Made by a program: the position numbers and the translations under genes | Part shown: positions 15,201 through 24,700 of the stretch, piece after piece | Layout: each line of letters opens with the position of its first letter | Numbering within the stretch: position 1 is the first letter of the stretch | The notes under the pieces: generated by a model | What the model saw: the letters and a program-made list of their open reading frames with translations, nothing else | Told to the model about the DNA's origin: nothing | Databases searched by the model: none | From: Antedon mediterranea | Taxonomy: Eukaryota; Echinodermata; Crinoidea; Comatulida; Antedonidae | DNA length: 64,000 nucleotides | Assembly: GCF_964355755.1 (NCBI RefSeq) | Contig: NC_092673.1 | Coordinates: 29,393,001-29,457,000 of the forward strand | Direction: 5' to 3'

Positions 15201-17055
15201 CTAATTAGCTAATAATTTGAGTCTAAGAAAGAATACAGGCAGTGTTCCTATTAGGACTTTTACAATTAATTTTACATTTATTTGCTTTTTTTCTAATTAT
15301 ATTTATCCGATTCATTCTCAGTAGGCCTACTGTATTATTGTTCAGTATCATCGGCAAATTCCGTGATACAACACCACACGTGTTTTATAATGTACCTGTA
15401 TCAATAGATTATAACTTAACCCTTTCCATGATACAGGTACCACATGTGATACACATGAGACGCTGTATTGCAGAATTGTTTGACACTGGACTAATGTCAT
15501 GTGGAGATACAGCACTGAGAATTGATTTATTTTGCCGATTATTATTATATGCTGATGCCGATCTAACTGGCCATTATAATTTCAACCCCGTATCATTTAT
15601 TTATTTTTACAATCATCCACATTATCGTATGTTCCTTAATTATCATTAACATTAACACTGACTGACCAATTGTTACTGAAAAAAACGATCTTTAACACTG
15701 TCAGATGTAGGTCAAATGAAAGTGAAATAATTAATTTGACGATAATTGGTATCACGAGATAATGTAATTGTTGCGGTAAGTCAAACATCGATTTAATTCT
15801 CTCGTACACAGGAGGCGAATGACACTCGTCCTACCAGCTGATTATTATTACATACATTAATTATGCATATGAATTTGATTAATTAAAGCATCATAGACTC
15901 CCTCCTACATACTTTTTCCTAAAATAAATTACTAAATAAGTAATGTATGTTTATAAGGAATATATTTACATATATACACATTACACGTACGTATTATACT
16001 ATTAATAACCAATGATCTTTCATCTAAAACAAATATAAAACTGAAAATAGACCAAGTAAAAGAGACAAATTTGAATACCATTCCAACGAGTATCCATACA
16101 ATAGCAATATTTGCGTGCAATATTATGTTAACTAATATATAACTAGATGTGCATGTCAAAGTTGAAATACTAGAGTTGCTAAGTGTGAAATTGAGCATGC
16201 GCGGAATTCTTTCACATATTTTTATCGTTAAGAAAGTAAAGAAACCTAAATGACTTGATCGTTTTTAATTTGTACATTGCTTGGAGTAATATTGATTGAT
16301 ACACATATCATACTTCAATAAGTGAAATATTCCTGTCAACCGAGACATAATTGATAAATATTATGGACGTAATGTAACTAATACGAAAAACTAAAAAAAA
16401 GGAAGGAGGATAGCAATATGGTGCAATGAATGTGGAAAAACCTACACACAGTGAGAGGAGGATGAGAGGTTACAGATTTGGATAATAGTAAGCAAAGGTA
16501 CTGTTCCGTGTGGGGTGGGGATGGGGGCGGGGTCGAAGGGCAAGGGAGAATAAGACACTTGACTAAATATACAATTCAGAAAAGTATGAATCAAGACAGG
16601 ATGGAGAAACAAAGAGAAGGCAACAGAAAGAGAACGATTACAACGTGAGGTGTGGGCGAAGGTGAAATAAATGATAAATTCTACCTTAAAGCAGAGAAAG
16701 CTTATCCCCTTGATAAAGGTTTCGAGGATAAATTTAAAAAGATTGAGAATAAGAGAGAGGTAGAGATGTATGTTAGGCCTTAATATTACTAAACACAATG
16801 ACAACAATGACTATGACACCAGAAAGAGATACTCTTTTACCCAAAATACTATCTACTACCCAAAAGATGACATGGTGTGCATAAGGTGCGTACTATCAAT
16901 GTTTGTACGCGCGCGTCTACTTTATTGTGCCACATGAAACTATTTAGTTAGGCCTATTCTGGTTTAACATTCATGTTTACCTGAACACTGCTTAGAACAT
17001 CTTTAAAGTCCTGAGCGAACTCTTGGAATTTATCCATGCTAGGAGAGGAAAACAT
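221..17055 (-). CDS. Flavin-containing amine oxidase (MAO-like), 11 exons, 555 aa
   Basis: Exons in transcription order: 17055-16981, 12137-11879, 10685-10598, 7830-7659, 4355-4241, 3554-3397, 2811-2631, 2065-1791, 1325-1236, 882-782, 374-221. All have GT/AG borders, and the phases join to 1668 nt with no stop until TAA at 223-221. The protein has a ~70-residue Ser/Pro-rich N-terminal extension. It then shows the FAD dinucleotide-binding motif GGGLSGL (residues 84-90), RLGGRVWTH, the family motif FWKKK (385-389), and a C-terminal flavin-binding segment WKGHMEGSVESG. By family knowledge it would oxidise amines to aldehydes using FAD. Unlike MAO-A/B, the flavin-linking Cys position reads Phe482 and the two aromatic-cage Tyr read Pro483 and His520. 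There is no C-terminal membrane anchor; the tail is Lys/Gly-rich. Substrate and activity are therefore uncertain. A second in-frame Met lies at 17037. The first exon is the least certain, being short and joined only by phase. Confidence 0.92.
890..1024. mobile_element. Family F half-element
   Basis: ACAGACGAGCAGTAACGGTA, then ATGTTATTCCTTATGACCAT and GGACGGTTTCCGCTTAGAAT, shared with 24210 and 48930. It abuts the acceptor of amine oxidase exon 10 (882). Confidence 0.65.
3397..3554 (-). CDS. Amine oxidase exon 6 (cryptic, overlapping a duplication)
   Basis: This exon has no start codon and is easily missed. Acceptor TTGTTTAG lies just above 3554 and donor GTACAT just below 3397. It enters in phase 1 and leaves in phase 0, exactly bridging exon 5 (ends 4241) and exon 7 (starts 2811). 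It encodes the amine-oxidase segment with EISLLYVLHYL followed by CCGGWSYLM and ends DYKIR before the GGSQ of the next exon. Its 5' half (down to about 3498) is copied at 3638-4037. Confidence 0.88.
3498..4037. repeat. Direct duplication including half of amine oxidase exon 6
   Basis: Copy 1 is about 3498-3633 and copy 2 is about 3638-4037, minus the 264-base insertion. Both contain CTCGTGACGTCACACCGAAT, then GTATCTACAGCATTAATTGC (after the insert in copy 2), and end GTTTCTGAAATTAA. Copy 1 includes the functional acceptor and first half of exon 6; copy 2 is a broken pseudo-exon upstream of it. Confidence 0.8.
3671..3934 (-). mobile_element. Short LINE 3' fragment with A-tail
   Basis: The plus strand begins with a T-rich run (TTTATTTTTTTTTTATTT), as expected for a poly(A) tail of a leftward insertion. 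It interrupts the second copy of a duplicated amine-oxidase exon segment: flanks GCATAGTTAAT and GTATCTACAGC are contiguous in the first copy at 3528-3545. The internal sequence is not recognised as coding. Confidence 0.6.
4528..4662. mobile_element. Family B MITE
   Basis: TIR AGCTCTGTCTACACTATCAAA; internal GTGATGTGCC and GACACAATG-like inverted centre. Confidence 0.85.
4729..4886. mobile_element. Family A MITE
   Basis: Ends CTTGGTTCCCACTA / TAGTGAGAACCAAG; arms rich in ACGCAACG and its complement; centre with AATTTGACCAAT. Confidence 0.8.
5168..5398. mobile_element. Family A MITE (subtype 2)
   Basis: TIR AAAGCGTGGTTCCCACTAG. The internal sequence has GATTTCACGCAGGCGGG and CACAATTATTGGAAGGG, which define subtype 2. 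Confidence 0.8.
5412..5620. mobile_element. Family A MITE (subtype 1) plus an extra end fragment
   Basis: TIRs AAAGCTTGGTTCCCACTAG and its complement end at 5594. The centre is a palindrome around GCAATCACAAGCGAATAAGC. A further solo terminus (GCTAGTGGGAACCCACGCTT) ends at 5620. Confidence 0.8.
6010..6313. mobile_element. Family A subtype 2 nested in a subtype 1 copy
   Basis: An outer copy starts GACGCAACACAAGGACGTAA and ends TCCAAGTGAGAACCAA. It is interrupted by an inner copy starting AAAGCTTGGTTCCC at 6040 and ending GCGTTCTAGTG at about 6241. Confidence 0.7.
7110..7372. repeat. ~65-bp minisatellite, 4 units
   Basis: Units contain GCTGTGGGTATCAGTGGCTG then GATCTCAATGGAGATACAAA and AAATAAGCACTGAAAAAATG. 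The same unit occurs at 44660-45040. Confidence 0.9.
7380..7445 (-). ncRNA. Hammerhead-ribozyme-like motif beside the minisatellite (PLE-type)
   Basis: The minus strand reads CTGATGAAGGGC, a variable loop, then GTGAAAGCTCTGC, i.e. the CUGAUGA ... GAAA core of a hammerhead flanking a short stem II. Such motifs occur in Penelope-like elements. Stem II is imperfect here, and stems I and III were not established. Confidence 0.35.
8773..8968. mobile_element. Family A MITE (subtype 2)
   Basis: Both TIRs present; internal ACACAATTATTAGAAGGGCA. Confidence 0.8.
9708..9870. mobile_element. Family A MITE (subtype 1)
   Basis: TIRs TAAAGCATGGTTCCCACTAG and GTGTGAACCAAGCTTTA; centre TTGACCAATGACATGCGATGG. 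Confidence 0.8.
11109..11316. mobile_element. Family A MITE (subtype 1)
   Basis: Both TIRs; centre GACCAATCACAAGCGATGGC. Lies in an amine oxidase intron. Confidence 0.8.
11394..11537. mobile_element. Family B MITE, right end truncated
   Basis: Left TIR complete. The right TIR stops at GTTTGATAGTGTA, where the 19-bp minisatellite region begins. Confidence 0.8.
11540..11656. repeat. ~19-bp minisatellite, about 5 units
   Basis: Degenerate repeats of TTACGTCATTGCGTTGCGCC. The unit resembles the CGTCCTTGCGTTGCG arm of family A and runs directly into the family A copy at 11653. Confidence 0.8.
11653..11836. mobile_element. Family A MITE (subtype 1) next to amine oxidase exon 2
   Basis: Both TIRs. 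It ends 42 bases below the exon 2 donor at 11879, so it sits almost at the 5' splice site. Confidence 0.8.
13062..13340. repeat. 23-bp minisatellite, about 12 units
   Basis: Repeats of GAACGACCGGGTCTATTAAA(GCC) with point variants, in amine oxidase intron 1. Confidence 0.9.
14492..14848. mobile_element. Family E palindromic element
   Basis: Left end TTTAAAGATGTATTTT and right end GGACAATACATCTTTAGG; internal CACTTTCACCAAAAATTAGA shared with the copy at 20418. Confidence 0.75.
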
Positions 17056-18729
17056 GTTGCATAAAGTGTTATTATATTCAGTCTTAGAGTTACGATTTGT
17101 CAGTTGTTGATCGATCCACTTCCACGGCAAAGCATATCAATTTACTATCGATAAGCACTCATCATTGTGTACAAGAAGCACATTAACAGGCCATTCACAC
17201 GATACAACCTCCGCTAAATTCCAAGGTTAATATCAAACCGACGTTCTAATTATAATAATGTTGAGAAATTACATTTAAAAGAAGATAGAGTACGTACGAA
17301 TTGATACGGAAAATGTTACCGTCGGCTCCTGGATATTATTTCTGACTCGCTGCATAAAAAATGTTCCACAATATCTCAATAAACACGCGAATAAACCGAA
17401 CAGGTATATCTGTGCATATTTCCACTAAAATTAACGAGAACCTTTGTTTGCGTTATGCTAATAATACCAGCACAAAATATCAACCTTTGTGATTCGATCC
17501 GTATAAGGAATAAATATTCATTCTATGGCATGCGCGCAAAAGCCAACGCTATCTTCGTCGTTCAACAACAACTGTGTGCTACACTATTGTATCGTTTATA
17601 CTGTTTGGCATTAGCTGCTGCAATGATACCGAGTAGTAGATGATATATGCACATAAATCATTGTACGCAAATTGAATATGCTAATTGCCGCTTTGGCGTT
17701 TCATAAAATGACAGAATGATAAATTATTCAGATCTGGCGTTAAAAGGACAATGCTAAAAGTAGCAGTAATTTGTGCAGTATGACGTAATTATAACAATAC
17801 AGGAAATAACAATGATCATTGGGAATAGACTACATTTGATTACGTCACGCAATCTGTTGATATTATGTTTCTATTTTTAATAGAAACATCCTTATACTCT
17901 TTCGGATGACGACCAAATTCTGTCTGTTTTTTCAACAATTTTCATTTTGTAAAATCAATAAAGAATTGTAGTAAATGTCATGTAAATTATGAGGGCGGTT
18001 TATTTAAAATCAATTATCGTTGTAGGCCATCGTAAATTCAGATTCCTCAGAAATATCTGCGTTTTGGCAAAAAATCATTTACTTATGAGTATCACTTATT
18101 TAGTAAAAACACAACTAGTTTTGATAGGCCGTGATATTTTATTTCTGCAATACAAAACTAATAACGAATTGATTGATTACCATTTGCTTTTAGATTATTC
18201 ATTATTATTCGTTATAAGTTATGATAGATCATCTCTCAGAACAATATCAATCATACAATATCAATTCTATTTCACTTTTTGTTTATAAGCAACACTGTTG
18301 AAATTTCCGAAGCAAAATGAGAACAAATAAGTTAGAAGAACATATATTGCTTTTGTTTAAATATGTTTTATATTTAGGGTGTATAAAAGATGTGAAAATC
18401 AAAAAGACAAAAAAAGAAGAAGAACATAATTACATCAACTGTTTCCGTCTTATTTGCTTCAAATATTAATATTTATGTGCGTATCGTTCTTTAAAGTGCT
18501 GTTGTTAAAACGGTATGTTTTAATAGGCCTTTTATTATCTTCACTGTTATACAAAAGATGTAAAATTACTACGGTACTACAGGCTAAATAATAATAATAT
18601 AGTTTTCTTCCTAAGTTATGCTTAAAGGAAGCTAATCTATTTGAGTTTATATCATTTATAGGAATTTATATACTAATTATAATAATGCTAATTATAATAA
18701 TAAGATAACTAATTATCCCTGGTCAACTA
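17056..18729. other. Intergenic region, amine oxidase to lipocalin gene
   Basis: It lies between the amine oxidase start and the lipocalin-gene stop, so it should contain the amine oxidase promoter and the lipocalin-gene 3' UTR. A minus-strand AATAAA at 18536-18531 could be the polyadenylation signal. No coding exon or TIR element is visible. Confidence 0.4.
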
Positions 18730-21700
18730 TTAGGCAGACATCGGTGGTTGAGGAAGACTAGACCAATCCTGGCTTTCCGCTTTCCAATCTGTTATTCAAT
18801 GATTCTGTGGTAAAAAGAATTACAGAACTTTATTACAGTATATAGTTCGAAAATCGTAACCACAACCATCATGACCGTTATCACCACCACCAACAACAAC
18901 AACAATACCAACAACACCAAAACTACCAACAACAACAACAACACCACCACACCCACCTCCACCATCATCACCACCACCACCAACAACACCATGACTGACT
19001 TGTATGTTTTAATAATCACTCACCACGCCTATTATCGCAAACCGGCAACATTCCCTGGGCTAATGACCCTTGGACCTTCTTGCCCGTGTGTTCGTCAACG
19101 CACCAACAGTATCTCCAGCTGTTAAAACATTGGATGGCCGAATATTTTCCGTTTTTCTCGCATACTGGTCGATAGAAAGATTTCTTTTTCATATTTCGTC
19201 TTGATTGATAGCCGTCGATCCTTTTTCGATGTCGCTGGCAGTTAGACAACCCTTCAAATATAGACAATGATTTTAGTTAGTTATTTAAATATTTTTCTAA
19301 TGTTTGTGAACCAAGAAAAGATATACAAAATAATCATACTTTAGTGCTTGATTTTCCGAATTGTGTGCCATAAAGTCTATAATTTTAATTAATAATGTGT
19401 AAGCAGAAAAGTTGTAAAACTTTACGGCTTCTTATAACTTTAAAGTTTGATTCCCACGTAGGCGCAACGTGAATGACTAAGCTTACGTAACTTCACTTAC
19501 TGCAGTCTGGCTTTTCCATGTTAGCTGTACTTACACTACCGAGTTTTCTCTGACCATTCTTCTTGTCAACGCACCAACATGCTCCCATCGATTTATCACA
19601 TTGTACCTACCAAAACAGAAAACAGTTTTAGCTCTGTACTCTACACTATCAAACTGTATGTGACAAAAAAATATGATGTGCTCAATATATGAACATGACC
19701 CCCAATTATGGTAGTGATATAACATCATCATGTTCATATATGGTCACAAAACATTTTTTGTCACATAAAGTTTGATAGTGTTGACAGAGCTTAATGAAAT
19801 TTGTTGTGTTAGGTCCACTCCGCAAAGAAAAAAATGTTATTTTCAAAATGATTGTGGTGTAATACAAATATTATATAACATTTTTACAATTTTTGGAAAT
19901 GCAAATCATAGAGGTACTTACCTCGGTATAACTGCCATCATAGTTACAGGTTAGGTATGATATTGCGCCATCTACGGTTGCCGTCTGCCTATCTTTCCAA
20001 CATTTTCCTCGTTTTTGATTGACTGTGTTCACGGCTGATTTGATTTCTTGAAAATCTAAATTTATAGTAAATTTACTCAATACTCTAAAAAATGTCACAT
20101 TAAATGACATGGCATGCGTTAACTCTCTATTACCAGAACCTCTCTTGTAGAATAAAGCTTGCTTCCCACTAGCGGCGTAACGCAACGTAAGTGATTTGAC
20201 CAATCACAAGCGATGGATCATTCGAACTGTCGCTTGTCATTGGTCAACTCGCTTGCGTTGCGCATACGTCCTTGTGTTGCATCTCTAGTGGGAACCAAGC
20301 TTAAACAAGTACACACAAAAATAATATAGATGATTAAACTGAAAACTCCCAGCAACAAAATACATGTGCCAGGCAACCCAAAAGAGAAAATTCTAAAGAT
20401 AAACGCATATCAACTTTTAAAGATGTATTGTCCCTTTGACTAATTTCAAAAACATTTTTTTTTTTGAAATTTTGAAAAAAAGGGGGTTATTTTGAAGTAT
20501 CATAATAGTTATTAACTTTCACCAAAAATTAGTCGAAAAAAAAAATAATTTAACCGAAATACAGATGTTTTTTTGTTCAAAAAATAACTTTGACTTCCAG
20601 TCAAAGTTTTCAATCAAAACATATCTCATAATGCAACGCGCTTGTTTGGCTACTCTGTATGCATAATCATAAAACTTCTTCGCGATCTGTGTGAAAACAC
20701 CTTCTCAACCGTGACGAGTTGTAAACAATCCTTATTAGCATCATATATAATGCATACTCATGGTTTGAAATCTTTGTTTACTTTCGCTTGCGACGATTTC
20801 CCAGACGAAATGTAATCTAATTAATTTACCTGTTAATTACGTAAACTTGTTGTTTTTGGCTCAATTTTTCGACTTAAAGTGAATAACTTTAATATTACTT
20901 TGATATGGCTAATTTGAATTTAGAATATTTTTTTTTCATTTTTTGTGTTTCAAGGGACAATACATCTTTAAATTTCCTAAAGAATAAATGACTAAAATAA
21001 TATTCGATAATTATACGTACTTGGACACCCTTGTTCGTTAGGCCCCACAGCAGGTGCATCGATGAACGTGCAACAGCCGTATGCTTCCCTCTCTGGATTA
21101 CATTTCCTAGGGGTTAAGTGAAGGCTAGGAAGGGCCTTGGGAACGTGGCTAAAACCCGGTACAGTCAAACCCTTCTCCGCTCCAACTACGGTTTAAAATA
21201 TATATATAAATATAACATGTACATAATGTAGATAAATTATAAATTTGCGATAATATTAGGCCTATGCGTGAAACATACGCGAATAACGTGATCACACGAT
21301 GCACATAAACATTTTTAACAATTGATTTACGTTGATTATTGATAATTTGACTTAAAACATTGATACAAAATCACAAACGAATGTGATTTGGGCGAACTTC
21401 GCAACAGTTGCGGTTGATGGTGGTGGTGTAAAACTCACACACTCGTAGGCCTATACTAATATCTTCGTATTTACCGCGTTCTGAAAGCTTGGTTCTCCCA
21501 GAGACGCAACTCAAGAACATAAGTTCAACACAAGCGAGTTGACCAATAACAAGCGACAGTTCGGATAATCCTTCACTTGTGACTGGTCAAATTACTTGCG
21601 TTGTTGTGCGTACATCCATGCGTTGCGTCTCTACAGCTTAGTTCCCACTAGCGACGCAACGCAAATACGTAACGCAACGAAAGTGAATTGACCAATCACA

Positions 21701-24700
21701 AGCGATGGCTTATTCGCTTGTGATTGCTAACTGTCTATAACTTCGCTTTTCATTGGTTAAAACGCTTGCGTTGCGTTTACGTCCTTGCGTTACGTTCTAG
21801 TGGGAACCAAGCTTTAGTTCCCTCTAGCGACGCAACGCAAATACGTAACGCAACGTAAGTGATTTGACCAATCACAAGCGACGGATTATTCGAACAATGG
21901 CTTGTCATTGGTCAACTTGCTTGCTTTGCGCGTACCTGCTTGCCTTGTGTCTCTAGTGGAAACCACGCTTAATGCTTGGTTCCCAGCGACGCAACGCAAG
22001 GACGTAACGCAACGCAAGTGAATTGACCAATCACAAGCGATGGCTTATTCGCTTGTGATTGCTAACTGTCTATAACTTCGCTTGTCATTGGTTAAAACGC
22101 TTGCGTTGCGTTTACGTCCTTGCGTTACGTTCTAGTGGGAACCAAGCTTAAGTGGGTAAAAGCGAAGTCGGTGTCAAGTGAACTTTTCACTTAGGTACGT
22201 TTATTGAGAAGAATTTGGTTTTAACAATGTTAGGAGGCCCGTATTGCAAGCATTGAGTATGTTGGTGTCTCCTATATTAAGTATGTAGTATTGTATACGT
22301 TGTACCGGCTTCTTTTATGAAGAAGTGTTAATACATTATGCTTTATAGTATATTAATATGTAACATAATCGGTATGCACTTGAGTTAATTAGAACACGGA
22401 GAATGATCACCGTAGGCCGAAAACCAATACACATACGCAAAACTTTTCTACCCAATACAGAAAGCCGCGTGTGTAAACAATATCAATGAAAAGCTGATTG
22501 TAGATCTTTTAAAAGTGCTCACTATGCACGAAATTGACTGGCACAAAAGATAATATTTATATTACGTGAGACAGCCGACTATATCATTTAATTTGTATTT
22601 ATTACTATACCTGATCAAATTTAGATGAATAGATTTTATCACCTGTAAAATGACTGCATAGTGTAAGTGTACTGAATCGTAATAACGTCTTTTGAAGTTT
22701 GGTGTTACGCCCTGTACACGTCATGAGAAGCAAACAAGGATGTATTGCAAGAGGTTGAGACAAACAATTAATGAGTTTACGAAACAGAACGGTATAAGGA
22801 CACAATAACGCAAGTTGGCCAATCACAAGCAACATTTCGGATGATCCATTGCGTAGTGATTGGTCAAATTACTTGCGTTGCGTGCGACGTCGTCGTCAGA
22901 ACCCAACTTTGCAAGTGCGTGACGCTCGCCTAAGTTAAGCCTTCACCATAGAGATAATATTAATACTAAGCTGGCCTTTACAATATTTAGCTGTCACGCA
23001 TCAGTAAACGTCAGTTTTACGCAATCCTTACGCAATGTTCATCTTGTAATGTCCGTAAACCCATCACTAAAGCGTGGTTCCCACTAGCGACGCAACACAA
23101 AGACGTAACGCAACGCAAGTGAATTGACCAATCACAAGCGATGGCTTATTCGCTTGTGATTGCTAACTGTCTATAACTTCGCTTGTGATTGGTTAAAACG
23201 CTTGCGTGGCGTTTACGTCCTTGCGTTACGTTCTAGTGAGAACCAAGCTTAAATGAAAATAATGTAAATAAATGTGTATCCAAAATTACTAATTGACAGT
23301 CGTCTGACATAAAAAGTATAAAAAAACACATTATAATGAACTCAAATAAACGTCACGGCACCTATAGGCCCAGGTTCATGTGACCCACCATTTCATTTGA
23401 CAAAATGTTACTTAAGCTAGGGTTGATCTAACTAACAATAACATCGCAATCACGATAATTTAAGAGCCCTGACCATGTAACTCGGTAGATCGATCGGATG
23501 TATCGCAGATATTAAAGGAAGCGAAATAAAACCGTCGCGATGTTCAGTCAGCCAGTAATATTAGAGCAAGCACAAAAAGAAATCAAATACTGAAATACTT
23601 ATATCTGTACCTCTAACGCACTTTTAATCTTAAGGTATTTTTATTTTGGGAGGAAATAAAACGGGCTTTGTCGGTGTTTAATGAATCAATAATAAATAAA
23701 TGAACAGAAAAAAATGGAGAAATCTAAAAATAACAACGAAAATCCAGCGCTTTGTGACAAGGTGTTAAAAACTGTTAAGTCAACCGCTGAAATCGGAATG
23801 TAAAACCAAAAGTAAATATACATTTTTTTTTAAAGTATCAACAATTAAAAAAATATATAATATACATGTAATAACACAATTTTCTGAGACACACTGTGAA
23901 CATTGCTAGATTATGTTTTAACATTACATTGCATTAAATAAAACAACAACAACTGAAACAAAATCAAAACTACTTACTCATGTTTAATCCACGACATTCC
24001 TCTGAAAAAATAATGACACCAATGTTTATTTTAAGTAAATTATCATTTATAAGTAAATTCAAATAATGTAAGCTAGCTCTAGTTGTACAGAACTATTATA
24101 TTAGACACAACATTCTATAAAGTTGTTTAAACTAAAATAAAATTGTCCTCCAAATGTATATATTCCAATACTGTACATGCATAGGGCGTTGCCTCTCTTT
24201 TAGAATACAGAGTCTATGTTATTCCTTATGACCATTTACACGCAACGCGGACGGGCGGTTTCCGCTCAGGATAGATACAGATTCTACGTGAGACTAGCTA
24301 CGCGGTTTTCCGCTTACCGTTACCGCTCGTCTGTTAAATTGGCCTTTAAGCTTGGTTCCCACTTGGTCGCAACGTAGGACGCCAAATTGCTTTAAATTCA
24401 CTTGTGTCCTTGCGTTGCGTGGGAACCCAGCTTAAAGCGTGGTTCCCACTAGCGACGCAACGCAAGGACGTAACGCAACGCAAGTGAATTGACCAATCAC
24501 AAGCGATGGCTTATTCGCTTGTGATTGCTAACTGTCTATAACTTCGCTTGTCATTGGTTAAAACGCTTGCGTTGCGTTTACGTCCTTGCGTTACGTTCTA
24601 GTGGGAACCAAGCTTTAGCGTGGTTCCCACTAGCGACGCAACGCAAGGACGTAACTCAACGCAAGTGAATTGACCAATCACAAGCGATGGCTTATTCGCT

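Noticed and set aside
15242-15649. 135-codon plus-strand ORF rich in Leu/Ile/Phe
   Set aside because: Starts at a non-ATG codon, AT-rich composition, no recognisable domain, inside an amine oxidase intron.
18792-19125. Poly-Thr/Asn and poly-Val ORFs on opposite strands
   Set aside because: Products of the CAA/CAC simple repeat; only the part above 19024 on the minus strand is a real exon.
19535-19606. Stronger GTAAGT donor at 19534 for lipocalin-gene exon 12
   Set aside because: It puts the next exon into a frame with an early stop; the GTAGTG donor at 19539 keeps both thyroglobulin domains in frame.
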